Below, in pieces: positions 49,716 to 58,465 of a stretch of DNA of 64,000 bases. The stretch is taken from positions 62,001 through 126,000 of the forward strand of contig JACIWT010000008.1 in NCBI GenBank assembly GCA_014360825.1. The letters are read 5' to 3'. The notes under the pieces were generated by a model. That model ran no database searches. It was given only the letters and a program-made list of their open reading frames with translations, and had not been told where the DNA came from. The position numbers and the translations under genes were made by a program. This DNA comes from Chloroflexota bacterium. Lineage in GTDB: Bacteria; Chloroflexota; Anaerolineae; UBA2200; JACIWT01. The number at the start of each line of letters is the position of its first letter. Positions within the stretch are counted from its first letter, which is position 1.

Positions 49716-50525
49716 ATGAGAGTATTCATTTCCGCCGATATGGAAGGCATCTCTGGGGTGGTCGCCTCGCCACAGACAGAAATGGGGGATAAGGAATACG
49801 ACCGGGCACGCAAACTGATGACCGCGGAGGTCAACGCCGCCATTGAAGGGGCGCTGGCTGGCGGTGCAAACAAGATCGTGGTCAACGATTCCCACGGCTC
49901 TATGCGCAACATCCTGATCGAGGAACTGAACCCTGCCGCCACTCTCATCAGCGGCGCACCTAAGCCCCTGAGCATGATGCAGGGCATAGACGAAGGCTTC
50001 GATGCTGCCTTCTTCGTTGGTTACCATGCCCAGTCCGGCACAGCCTATAGCGTTTTGGATCACACCTACTCCAGTATCGTCTATCAGGTCAGCCTAAACG
50101 ACCGGCCGATGGGCGAGACCGGGCTCAACGCAGCCCTGGCCGGCTATTTCGGGGTGCCGGTGGTGTTACTGACAGGTGACAAGATGGTGGTGGAAGAGGG
50201 CAAAGCCCTGCTCGGGCCAACGTTGGAGGTCGTGGCGGTCAAGGAAAGTTACAGCCGCGTGGCAGCCAAATGCCTGCCGCCTCAAGTGGTCCGCGACCAG
50301 ATCAAGGCGGCGGCTCAGCGGGCGCTACAGGCGAAGGCGGTTCCTTTCACCATCCGCCCTCCCATCACACTGACCATTGACTTCACCTCCAGCGCCCATG
50401 CCGATAAGGCAGAACTGATCCCCGAGAGCAAACGGGTCGGCGGCCGGCGGATCCAATACACCCACCACGATTATCTGACCCTCTACAAAGTCTGGCGGGC
50501 GATGCTGATATTAGCGAGCCAGTAG
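49716..50525 (+). CDS. dppA: D-aminopeptidase, M55 family (DppA-like)
   Basis: 269 residues. MRVFISADMEGISGVV carries the zinc ligands D and E (SxDxEG), then VNDSHGSMRNILIEEL with the DSHG motif and HAQSGTAYSVLDHTYSS (His ligand), as in B. subtilis DppA, a zinc D-aminopeptidase acting on D-Ala-D-Ala and similar peptides. The in-frame GTG/ATG upstream is weaker; ATG 49716 has AAGGA before it. It completes the scavenging cluster (transport, endopeptidase, D-peptidase, decarboxylase). Confidence 0.9.
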   Translation: MRVFISADMEGISGVVASPQTEMGDKEYDRARKLMTAEVNAAIEGALAGGANKIVVNDSHGSMRNILIEELNPAATLISGAPKPLSMMQGIDEGFDAAFFVGYHAQSGTAYSVLDHTYSSIVYQVSLNDRPMGETGLNAALAGYFGVPVVLLTGDKMVVEEGKALLGPTLEVVAVKESYSRVAAKCLPPQVVRDQIKAAAQRALQAKAVPFTIRPPITLTIDFTSSAHADKAELIPESKRVGGRRIQYTHHDYLTLYKVWRAMLILASQ

Positions 50526-50634
50526 GCATCTGTGAGGATGACTTAGTGAAGCGTTCGGCTCACCGGGTCGGTCGAAGCGCAAACTGCTGGGTGCTTATGC
50601 CAAATGACATACAAGCGATAGAAGGAACCCAACG

Positions 50635-50856
50635 ATGAGCAATTTGATTGTAAAAGCGATCCTGGGCCTGGCTTTTTGGATACTATGTCTGGCCCTCATC
50701 TTGTTTGTATCGGCCGGATCCCTGGGCTTCTGGCAAGCCTGGGTCTTCCTGGCCGTATTCTCGGTTTGTACTATCCTCATAACCGCGTATTTGATCCAAT
50801 ACGATCCGATCTCACTCCCCAAACACCGCATCCGCCGCCATCCCGGGCTTGAGTAA
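50635..50856 (+). pseudogene. Truncated isoprenylcysteine methyltransferase-like fragment
   Basis: 73 residues, with two hydrophobic helices and GSLGFWQAWVFLAVFSVCTI, then YLIQYDPISL, the N-terminal pattern of ICMT/phospholipid methyltransferase-like membrane proteins (usually 200 or more residues). The family sequence stops at about residue 60; the last part reads into the opposite-strand adaptor gene. Probably a remnant left when the exporter operon end was joined here. A short functional form cannot be excluded. Confidence 0.55.
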
Positions 50857-53316
50857 CCCTCCCGGGTTGGGCAGGCGAATCTTGACCGCATAGACGGTAT
50901 TGACCCGCTCTTCCTTGGTGGCCACGTTGCGCGGCGTGTACTGCGCCTCATCCGCAATGTGCACCACCTGCCCCTCGAACTGCCGCTGCGGGTAACTGTC
51001 CACCGTTATGTAAATCTTCTGCCCGAGATGTACCTCGCCCAGCCGGGTCACCGGCACGTAAACCACCAGGTCCACCTGGCTCAAATCCGCAACGGTGAGC
51101 AGGGTTACGCCAGGCATCGCCGTCTCCCCGACGTGGATCGTGCGCTCCACCACCGTGCCATGCACCGGCGCGCGGATAGTCAGGCGCTCGAGCGTGGTCT
51201 GGGCCAGGCGGAGTTGTGCCTGCGCCAGCGCGGTGTTCGCCTCGGCAACGGCCACTTCCTCCGCCGTCGCCCCGGCCAGCAAATCGTCCAATTCCGCCCC
51301 CGCCACTTGCACCGCCGCCTCGGCTACGCGATACTTGCCCTCTGCCTCATTTGCTTTGGCTTGCAGAACCAGGGGCTTCTCCAGCATACCTCGAAGGTGC
51401 TGCGAAGCAACTTGGGCGGCGCGTTCGTCCGCACGTGCGGCTTCCAATGTGGCCTTCGCCGCCTCTGCCTGCAATTCTAACACCTGCCGCTCGGTGCTGT
51501 TCCATTCCGCGTGGTCCGCGGCGTAACGAGCCCGATAGTAATCCGCTTCTGCCATTTGTACGTTCTGGGCAGCGAGAGCCACCTGCGCCTCCGCCTGTAG
51601 GATCTGCTCCTGCAAAGCCTGTGGTTCACGCAAGGCGCGAAGCGCCGCCTGCCACGCGGCATAAGCCCCATCTCGTTCCGCCTTGGCCATCGCCAATTGC
51701 GCCTGCTTCGCTGCCACTTCCTCGGTTCGCGGCCGGGCCCTAACCACGGCCAGGTCTGCTTGTGCCGTGTCCAACGCGGCTTGCGCCTGGCGGACGTTGG
51801 ATTGCAGGGTGTTGCTATCGAGTACAACCAGCACCTGCCCCGCGGTGACTGGATCTCCCGCCTGCACAGACACTTGCGAGACGTAGCCCTGGAATTCAGA
51901 GGCAAGGCGAATCTCCTCGACCTGGATGACCCCCGAAGCCTCCAGCGGGCTGTGGACGGAGTTCGTGGCAACAACCTTAGACGCGGGCAATGGGGAGGAA
52001 GCGCCTGAACCCGCCGCTACAAAGGCAACGTCGGCGGGCATCCCCGGCTTGAGCAACCCCTCCTCGTTGGACAAGCGTATTTCCACACCATAGACCGTGT
52101 TCACCCGCTCCTCTTTGGTGGCCACGTTGCGCGGCGTGTATTGTGGCTGATCGGCGATGCGCACCACCTGCCCCTCGAAAGTGCGTCCGGGAAAGGCATC
52201 CACCGTCACCAGCACCTTCTGGTTAAGTGCCACCTCACCGAGATGATTTTGGGCCACGTACACTGTCAATTTCAGCTCGGCCAGATTGGCCAGCGAGAGC
52301 AGCGTGCTACCCGGTGCCACGATCTCGCCGGTATGTACCGCCCGCGAGAGGACGATGCCATCCACTGGGGCACTGATGACCATTTCGTCGCGTTGCGCCA
52401 GGAGCGCATCCAGTGCCGCGCGTGCCTGTGCCACCCGCGCCCGGGCGGCGGAGAGTTGCTCTTCGCTGGCTCCGGCCCGGTAGGCATCTATTTGCGCTTG
52501 TGCTGCCTCCACCGCCGCGGCGGTCTGTGCTACGGTTGCCTGGGCCGCATTCACTGCCGCGTCCAACTCCTGGGGATTTTCCCGCACCGCGCGCCAATGT
52601 GCCAGTTGCGCCTTGGCTTCTTCCAGGCTAGCGCTGGCTGCGTTAACCCCGGCCCACGCTCGCCACCAGTCGTATGGCGCGGACTCCAACTCACTTGGGA
52701 TTTTCGGTGGCGGCACGGGATAGGGCCAGTCGCGAATCTGACCCTGCGTGTATTCCAAGGTATCCTTGGCTATTTCTGCCGCATCTTTCAGCGCCACTGC
52801 GCTCTGCAGGCGATATTCGGCTGCTTCCACCTGGATCTCCCCCACGGCGATCTGCATCTCCAACTCCTGAGGGTTGTCGCGGAGCCCCCGTGCATCTGTC
52901 AACGCCTGCAATGCAGCCTGATGGGCTGCCTTGGCCTGCGCCAAGCGCGCTTCGGCCACGGCGATCGCACCCGGCCGAGCGCCAGCCTCCAACTGCCGCA
53001 AGGCAGCCTGGGCTACCGTCCATTGCGCCTGGGCCACGGCGATCTGGGCCTCCAGCAAAGTTGTATCCAACTCCACCAGTCTCTGCCCGGCCCGCACGCT
53101 TTCTCCCTCCGTTACGTAAACTGCTGCCACCCTGCCCCCCTGAGAGGAAGACAGGGCGATCTCCTCCGCGGTGATGACGCCGGACGCATCCGCATCACCT
53201 GGCCACGTGCTCGTCTGCATACCAAAGCCGAATCCCGCCCGTGTGGAGAAGAGCACGGCCACTGCCACCAATATGGCCAAAATCAGGCCCACCAGCCTGA
53301 GCCCACGTTTTCTCAT
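50812..53316 (-). CDS. Double HlyD-type membrane fusion (adaptor) protein
   Basis: 834 residues. One N-terminal membrane anchor (about 8-28) is followed by two complete tandem HlyD modules. Module 1 (about 40-430) ends YTPRNVATKEERVNTVYGVE, and module 2 (about 455-834) repeats it with YTPRNVATKEERVNTVYAVK. Each has a biotinyl-lipoyl half (GRVAAVYVTEGESVRAGQRL and GYVSQVSVQAGDPVTAGQVL), a long Ala/Gln/Glu coiled-coil hairpin, and the second lipoyl half (ISAPVDGIVLSR; IRAPVHGTVVER). Most adaptors have one module. It is last in the ABC-2 exporter operon, in the place of YbhG. Confidence 0.85.
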   Translation of the reverse strand: MRKRGLRLVGLILAILVAVAVLFSTRAGFGFGMQTSTWPGDADASGVITAEEIALSSSQGGRVAAVYVTEGESVRAGQRLVELDTTLLEAQIAVAQAQWTVAQAALRQLEAGARPGAIAVAEARLAQAKAAHQAALQALTDARGLRDNPQELEMQIAVGEIQVEAAEYRLQSAVALKDAAEIAKDTLEYTQGQIRDWPYPVPPPKIPSELESAPYDWWRAWAGVNAASASLEEAKAQLAHWRAVRENPQELDAAVNAAQATVAQTAAAVEAAQAQIDAYRAGASEEQLSAARARVAQARAALDALLAQRDEMVISAPVDGIVLSRAVHTGEIVAPGSTLLSLANLAELKLTVYVAQNHLGEVALNQKVLVTVDAFPGRTFEGQVVRIADQPQYTPRNVATKEERVNTVYGVEIRLSNEEGLLKPGMPADVAFVAAGSGASSPLPASKVVATNSVHSPLEASGVIQVEEIRLASEFQGYVSQVSVQAGDPVTAGQVLVVLDSNTLQSNVRQAQAALDTAQADLAVVRARPRTEEVAAKQAQLAMAKAERDGAYAAWQAALRALREPQALQEQILQAEAQVALAAQNVQMAEADYYRARYAADHAEWNSTERQVLELQAEAAKATLEAARADERAAQVASQHLRGMLEKPLVLQAKANEAEGKYRVAEAAVQVAGAELDDLLAGATAEEVAVAEANTALAQAQLRLAQTTLERLTIRAPVHGTVVERTIHVGETAMPGVTLLTVADLSQVDLVVYVPVTRLGEVHLGQKIYITVDSYPQRQFEGQVVHIADEAQYTPRNVATKEERVNTVYAVKIRLPNPGGLLKPGMAADAVFGE

Positions 53317-54315
53317 CTACACACTCCCTCCCGTTTGGATACTCGAAGAAAGAACTGTGCGATCCTCGTTCTCTCGCACATTGGATATGAACACGTCCTC
53401 AAGCGAAGGGGCGATCCAATTCAAACTCTGCACGGCGAGGCCCGCATCGCTCAGGAAAGAGGCGATGGCCGGCTTCGCTTCCTGGGCATCTGGCACCACC
53501 ACATGCACCTGGGCACCATACAGCGCCACCTCATCCAACGCCAGCAAGCCCTGTTGCTGGGCCTGGCGCAACGCCCGCACCACAGCCTCTGCATCAGCGC
53601 CAGCGATCTCTATCACCTGGCCACGCATCTGCTGGGATTTCAACTCCGAAGGTGCACCTAATGCCATCAGCCGCCCATTGTGAATGAAACCAACGCGCTG
53701 GCAATGCTCCGCCTCATCCATGTAGTGTGTGGTGACGAAAACGGTTACCCCCTGCTGCGCCAAACCATAGATCAACTCCCAGAACTGGCGGCGCGAGACC
53801 GGATCGACGCCCGCGGTCGGTTCGTCCAGGAAGACGAGTTCCGGCCGGTGCAAGATGGCGCACCCCAGGGCCAAGCGTTGCTTCCATCCACCGGAGAGGT
53901 GTGACGTCAGTTCGTTTTCGCGGCCACGCAGCCCCGCCATCGCCACGACCTCATCCTTGCGCTGTGCCAATTCCCTGGGCCTCAGACCATACACTCGCCC
54001 ATAGAAGAGGATGTTTTCCGCAGCGGTCAGGTCTGGGTACAAAGTGAACAACTGCGACATATAACCGACGCGCGACTGCATAGTCTTGGCTTCCCTCGTC
54101 ACGTCGTATCCCAACACCATGGCTTTGCCACTCGTGGGGCGCAGAAGGCCCAGCAGCACTCGGATGGTGGTGGTTTTGCCCGCACCGTTGGGCCCCAAAA
54201 AGCCGAATATCTCGCCGCGTGAGACCTCGAAACTGATATGGTCCACGGCGGTGAAATCCCCGAAACGCTTGACCAGGTCCTCCACCACGATCGCCGGTGT
54301 TGTGCTCATGAGCAT
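53317..54315 (-). CDS. ABC-2 exporter ATP-binding protein
   Basis: 332 residues. Walker A GPNGAGKTT (about residue 40), Q-loop YMSQLFTLYPDLT, signature LSGGWKQRLALGCAIL, Walker B LVFLDEPTAGVDP and the His switch VTTHYMD are all present, so it should hydrolyse ATP. It ends with a C-terminal helical domain typical of drug-export ABC-2 ATPases (LEDVFI). Its start overlaps the end of the other ATPase gene and its stop adjoins the adaptor ATG. It resembles the second half of fused YbhF. Confidence 0.9.
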   Translation of the reverse strand: MLMSTTPAIVVEDLVKRFGDFTAVDHISFEVSRGEIFGFLGPNGAGKTTTIRVLLGLLRPTSGKAMVLGYDVTREAKTMQSRVGYMSQLFTLYPDLTAAENILFYGRVYGLRPRELAQRKDEVVAMAGLRGRENELTSHLSGGWKQRLALGCAILHRPELVFLDEPTAGVDPVSRRQFWELIYGLAQQGVTVFVTTHYMDEAEHCQRVGFIHNGRLMALGAPSELKSQQMRGQVIEIAGADAEAVVRALRQAQQQGLLALDEVALYGAQVHVVVPDAQEAKPAIASFLSDAGLAVQSLNWIAPSLEDVFISNVRENEDRTVLSSSIQTGGSV

Positions 54316-55283
54316 ACTGCTTGGCCTCCCGTCTGGCGGCCCTGGCGGCGGATGAGTGAAACGAAGGCCTCCTCCATACGGGGCTCGATGGCCCGCATCC
54401 CGCTGACCGTGATCCCCTTTGCTTCCAGGGCGGCCTGGATCTCCGGCGCGCGCCGTCGCACGTTGTCCACAAAGATGTGTAGCAAATCCCCGTAAGTCTG
54501 CACTTCCAGCACGCCCTCCAATGGACGGACCACTTCCCTGGCGGCATACAAAGCCGAGGGCCGCAGTTCAAGCAACTCGCCCGGCACCATGCGTTTGATC
54601 GCCTGGGGCGTATCACAGGCAATCAGCCGGCCCTCGTACATCAGCCCCACGCGGTGGCAGCGCTCTGCTTCGTCCATATAAGGCGTGCACACGAAGACCG
54701 TCAGTCCTTTCTCCGCTCTCAGATCCGATAGGAGGTTCCAGAACTCTCGTCGCGACACCGGGTCCACGCCCAACGTCGGCTCATCCAGGAATGCTATTTC
54801 CGGCTCATGCACCAGCATACACGCCAGAGCCAATTTCTTCTTCATCCCGCCCGACAACTGCGCTGCCAGACGGTTTTGGAATGGCTCCAGTCGTGCAAAG
54901 CGCAACAAGCGCGGGATGCGCTCCTCTTGCTGTGCCTGGGTTAGTCCATGCACTCTGGCGAAAAAAGCCAAGTTCTCCCGCACGCTCATATCGCCGTACA
55001 GCGCGAATTGCTGTGGCATATAGCCGGCCCGCTTGTGTATCTGATGGAACTCCCTCACCGTATCGAAGCCAGCGACCCGGGCCTCACCCCTATCCGGCCT
55101 GAGCAAGCCGTTCAACAGGCGCAACGTGGTCGTCTTGCCTGCGCCATCTGCCCCGAGCAGGCCGAAAGTCTCCCCATGTCGCACCAAGAGGTCCACGCCA
55201 TCTACCGCCCGGACCAGGCCATTCTTTTGCCGGCTGCGGAAAGATTTGCACAGCCCATGGGCTTCGATTACGTATTCGCTCAT
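54306..55283 (-). CDS. ABC-2 exporter ATP-binding protein
   Basis: 325 residues. Walker A GADGAGKTT, Q-loop YMPQQFALYGDMS, signature LSGGMKKKLALACML, Walker B IAFLDEPTLGVDP and the switch VCTPYMDEAERC; the switch residue is Pro-adjacent Thr rather than His (CTPYMD), so its catalytic site may be weakened compared with the partner ATPase. The pair would form an asymmetric dimer with one strong and one degenerate site. This is inferred from the motif. Confidence 0.9.
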   Translation of the reverse strand: MSEYVIEAHGLCKSFRSRQKNGLVRAVDGVDLLVRHGETFGLLGADGAGKTTTLRLLNGLLRPDRGEARVAGFDTVREFHQIHKRAGYMPQQFALYGDMSVRENLAFFARVHGLTQAQQEERIPRLLRFARLEPFQNRLAAQLSGGMKKKLALACMLVHEPEIAFLDEPTLGVDPVSRREFWNLLSDLRAEKGLTVFVCTPYMDEAERCHRVGLMYEGRLIACDTPQAIKRMVPGELLELRPSALYAAREVVRPLEGVLEVQTYGDLLHIFVDNVRRRAPEIQAALEAKGITVSGMRAIEPRMEEAFVSLIRRQGRQTGGQAVCS

Positions 55284-55318
55284 GCCAGCCTCATCCCATC
55301 GGATGATTCAGCGGCCAC

Positions 55319-56452
55319 TCACTCCAACCGTTCCTTGAATGAGAACGCGCTCAGGACAAAAACTACTACGCCATAGATAAGCAACACCCACACTTGCTGC
55401 CGGAAGAAGTAAAAGCCCACGCCCTTGGTCATGATACCCCGCGCGATCTGCAAGAAATGAGTTACCGGCAGCAAATCCCCGGCCCAGCGAACAAGGGCGG
55501 GCATCTGGGAGCGGGGAAAGATGTAGCCTGAGAGCATCATGCCCGGCAACAGGATCAGCGCCGAGAGTTGCTGGGCCTGCCTTTGATTGGTGGACACCGT
55601 GCTCACCAAAATGCCCAGCCCCAGCGACGAGAACACATACAGCAGCGACATCCAGAAAAAGAGACCCAGGCTGCCCTTAAAAGGCACACCAAACCAAAAC
55701 ACGCCCAAGGCTAGGATAGTGCCCATATTGAAGAAAGCGATTAAGATGTTGGGCAGTATCTTGCCCAACATAAGTTCCCAGGGCCGTATGGGTGTGACCA
55801 ACACTTGCTCGATGGTGCCCAATTCGCGCTCACGCACGATAGCCAGGGCGGTCAACATCACCGTCTGCTGTTGCAGGATGAGGGCTACCATGCCAGGCAC
55901 CATAAAGACAAGCGAGCGGATGTCAGGGTTATAGAGCACGCGCGTGCGCACGTCCAGTGGTGCGAGGGAGGAACTTTGCCCTTGCAATCCAGAGCGCTCC
56001 AGTTTTTCGGTCAGCAGATCCACAGCATGAGCCTGCCCCACAGTGACGGCGGCGTTGAAAGCCGATTGCACCGTCATAGCATCGGAACCATCCACCACCA
56101 CGAGGGCTTGCGCGTTGCCACGCTCGACAGCCGCGGCAAAGTCGGCGGGGATTACGATCGCCACACGGGCCTGCCCCTCGTCAATCGCCTTGATCGCCTC
56201 CGCCTCGCTCTGCACGTAATACTCAATGTCGAAAAACCCGGATGTCTCCATCGCCTCCAGGAACTGCCAACTGCGCTGGTCGCGACTGTTATCCACCACC
56301 ACGGTAGGGATGTGATCTACCTGCATCTCCACGGCATAGCCGAACAAAAAGAGGAGGACTACCGGCAAAATAAGTACGATAGCAAGGGTGCGCCGGTCGC
56401 GTAGGGTCTGAATGAATTCTTTCTGGATAATCGCCCCAAGTCTCTGCCACAT
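55319..56452 (-). CDS. ABC-2 type permease (YbhS/YbhR-like)
   Basis: 377 residues. One N-terminal helix (ILPVVLLFLFGYAVEM) and a large extracytoplasmic domain (about 45-180, VVVDNSRDQRSWQFLEAMET) precede five C-terminal helices including RERELGTIEQVLVTPIRPWE, the standard ABC-2 permease layout. It probably homodimerises, since only one permease gene is present. It starts the structural part of the operon, directly after the TetR gene. Confidence 0.9.
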   Translation of the reverse strand: MWQRLGAIIQKEFIQTLRDRRTLAIVLILPVVLLFLFGYAVEMQVDHIPTVVVDNSRDQRSWQFLEAMETSGFFDIEYYVQSEAEAIKAIDEGQARVAIVIPADFAAAVERGNAQALVVVDGSDAMTVQSAFNAAVTVGQAHAVDLLTEKLERSGLQGQSSSLAPLDVRTRVLYNPDIRSLVFMVPGMVALILQQQTVMLTALAIVRERELGTIEQVLVTPIRPWELMLGKILPNILIAFFNMGTILALGVFWFGVPFKGSLGLFFWMSLLYVFSSLGLGILVSTVSTNQRQAQQLSALILLPGMMLSGYIFPRSQMPALVRWAGDLLPVTHFLQIARGIMTKGVGFYFFRQQVWVLLIYGVVVFVLSAFSFKERLE

Positions 56453-56461
56453 AGAAACCCC

Positions 56462-57076
56462 CTAAGCCCGTAACCCATCGAATAGTATGTCTGCCACTAG
56501 TTCTGCCTGTTGGCGACGTCGCTCCGCCGAGGGCATAGGTTCGAGTTCCTGCACGTAAGGCATGGCCAAGTAGATGACCATGCCCATCACCATGCGCGCC
56601 ACATCGTGGACATCACAGGGACGTATCACCCCTGCAGCGATGCGCGCTCTCAAGTAATCCTCAATCCGGGCGATGATCTTCTGCGCCCCAGGGAGGAGGT
56701 AACCGTGAAAACCGTAGCCCTGATCCCAGAGCGCGGTCAATAGACCACGGATCACTACCACGTTCTCGCCGATGACCGTCAACAAACGCTCAATGGCATT
56801 GACGATACTGGTTCGGTCATCTCCATTGGATGGCGGCTCAGGCACAATGGCCGCGAGTTTATCCTGCACCATACTCGCCAGAGCCATAAGCAATTCCCCT
56901 TTGCTGGCGAAGTAGTTATAGATCGTGCCCTCCGACACGTCCGCTGCCTGCGCGATCTCGCGCGTGGTGGCCTTCTCGAAACCCTTGCGGGCAAAAACCC
57001 GCGCTGCCCCCTCCAGGATGCTCTGACGCCGCTCACCCATACGCCGGGCGCGACGCTCCTCGCTCGTGTTCACCAC
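56462..57076 (-). CDS. TetR-family repressor of the ABC-2 exporter operon
   Basis: About 205 residues. The HTH is in REIAQAADVSEGTIYNYFAS (residues about 42-60), after ILEGAARVFARKGFEKATT. The C-terminal ligand domain is all helical. The frame extends upstream to a GTG at 57112, but that lies inside the operator (57096-57136); GGGGGAGG before GTG 57076/57073 supports the shorter start. As first gene of the exporter operon with its operator over the promoter, it likely senses a compound that the pump exports. Confidence 0.88.
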   Translation of the reverse strand: MVNTSEERRARRMGERRQSILEGAARVFARKGFEKATTREIAQAADVSEGTIYNYFASKGELLMALASMVQDKLAAIVPEPPSNGDDRTSIVNAIERLLTVIGENVVVIRGLLTALWDQGYGFHGYLLPGAQKIIARIEDYLRARIAAGVIRPCDVHDVARMVMGMVIYLAMPYVQELEPMPSAERRRQQAELVADILFDGLRA

Positions 57077-57095
57077 CGCAAACCTCCCCCGAATA

Positions 57096-57163
57096 ATTGA
57101 GTGAGCACTCACAAAATGAGTGAATGCTCACTCAATAATACCACACCTGCGCCGATTTGTCAA
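57096..57163 (-). promoter_or_regulatory. Promoter and TetR operator of the exporter operon
   Basis: Minus strand TTGACA (57158-57163), a 17-base spacer, TATTAT (57135-57140). Directly downstream lies a long inverted repeat: ATTGAGTGAGC (57096-57106) with GCTCACTCAAT (57126-57136), inner ACTCA/TGAGT pair. It overlaps the transcript start, the normal site for TetR repression. Confidence 0.8.
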
Positions 57164-57169
57164 ATGCCG

Positions 57170-58465
57170 TTAGGCGCGTGAATGCACCGCGCTCGCCACC
57201 CCCATCCCCATGAGGAGGAACGCCAACAGAAACATCACATTGGTGATACCAATGAGGTCGGCCAAGCCCCCCGCTATGGGCAAAGGCAGCGTATTGGCCA
57301 GATTGGTCAGGGTGGATTGCGTGGCCAAAACCCGACCCCGCATATCCGCTGGCGGGTGTTCCTGCAAGATAGTCCTAGTGGGCACCAGAACCAGTGCTAA
57401 CCCAAGGCCCAGGCCCATCCCACCCATCAGTAGTAGGGGTATCACCCGCCAACCCCACTGGTGCATAAACGGAAAGCAACTTAGCGAGAGCCCGAAACAG
57501 ATTAGGCCGGCGCTCACCCATGTGATCTGGCTCCAGCGCTGTTTCCGACGATTCAGCAGCACCAAACCCACACCAAAGCCCACTCCCGCGGGAACAGCCA
57601 TATAGGCGATGCTGGATACCCTCACCCCTAACACCCGTGATGCCAACCCTGGGGCTAGTGCGCTCAATAAGATAGCGGTAGCAGAAACCGCCACCGAGCA
57701 GATCGTGGCCAACGTTACAGCCCGATTGTGGGCGATGAAATGCCACCCCTCGCGCAGATCAGACCAGACAGCGGACAGGGAGCGCCCAGACGGTGAGAAT
57801 GAGAAAGACCGATGGGGCAAGCGGCTGGCGATGATGGTAGCCACCGCGTAGAGCACTACACCCGCCATCCCCACGGCCGCTGGCCCAGACACTGACAACA
57901 GTAGCGGCGTCAGAACCACCACACCCAACCCTTGCGAACCAAGGGCAAACAGGCTGCTCAAGGAATTCAGTCTCACCAGTGTGGTCTCGTCCCCGGCCAA
58001 GCGGGGCGCGATGGCTGCCTGGGCGGGGCTGATAAACTGTGCCAGTGCGGATAGGGCAAAGCAACTCAGATAAATCCCCGCCAGCACCAAAGGGTGGGTT
58101 ACGTCCTGGACGGCGAGCACAAAACACCCCGCCGCCGCTATCCGCAGCGCATTGGCCATCACCAGCACCATCACTCGGTCCCGGCGGTCCACCACCACGC
58201 CGGCCACCAGGCCGAACAGTAGCCCCGGCAAAGTGGACGATAGAATCGTCCACGCTACCCGCATGGTAGAGCTGGTCATCTCTTCCACCACAGCCACGGC
58301 GGCGAAGACGATCGCGTACGTGGCCGTGTCGGCCGCGAACTGTGCACCTAAGAGCCGCCGCAACCATTGCCATCTGACAGCCGGGCTGCCACCTAAGAGA
58401 TGCGGGTCCAATGAAGACCCGCCTTCGGGGAAGCGATGCTCCCTCATGATATTATGTTCTGCCAA
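57170..58465 (-). CDS. Major facilitator superfamily transporter
   Basis: 431 residues with 12 predicted helices after a 35-residue N-terminal tail. VVVDRRDRVMVLVMANALRI holds the MFS loop 2-3 motif (GxxxDRxxR-like). The layout matches efflux-type MFS proteins (MdfA/bacilysin-exporter type). It begins at TTG 58465 with AAAAGGAG upstream and overlaps the end of the radical SAM gene by 14 bases. Substrate unknown; its neighbour is the radical SAM gene, so it could export a peptide-like product. Confidence 0.82.
   Translation of the reverse strand: MAEHNIMREHRFPEGGSSLDPHLLGGSPAVRWQWLRRLLGAQFAADTATYAIVFAAVAVVEEMTSSTMRVAWTILSSTLPGLLFGLVAGVVVDRRDRVMVLVMANALRIAAAGCFVLAVQDVTHPLVLAGIYLSCFALSALAQFISPAQAAIAPRLAGDETTLVRLNSLSSLFALGSQGLGVVVLTPLLLSVSGPAAVGMAGVVLYAVATIIASRLPHRSFSFSPSGRSLSAVWSDLREGWHFIAHNRAVTLATICSVAVSATAILLSALAPGLASRVLGVRVSSIAYMAVPAGVGFGVGLVLLNRRKQRWSQITWVSAGLICFGLSLSCFPFMHQWGWRVIPLLLMGGMGLGLGLALVLVPTRTILQEHPPADMRGRVLATQSTLTNLANTLPLPIAGGLADLIGITNVMFLLAFLLMGMGVASAVHSRA

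Noticed and set aside
52141-53661. A 506-codon plus-strand open frame opposite the HlyD and ABC genes
   Set aside because: It is the mirror of the Ala/Gln/Glu-rich coiled coils of the adaptor. No domain, no ribosome site, and strong coding on the other strand.
57077-57112. Upstream GTG start of the TetR gene
   Set aside because: It lies within the operator immediately downstream of the -10 box; a better SD precedes the inner GTG codons.
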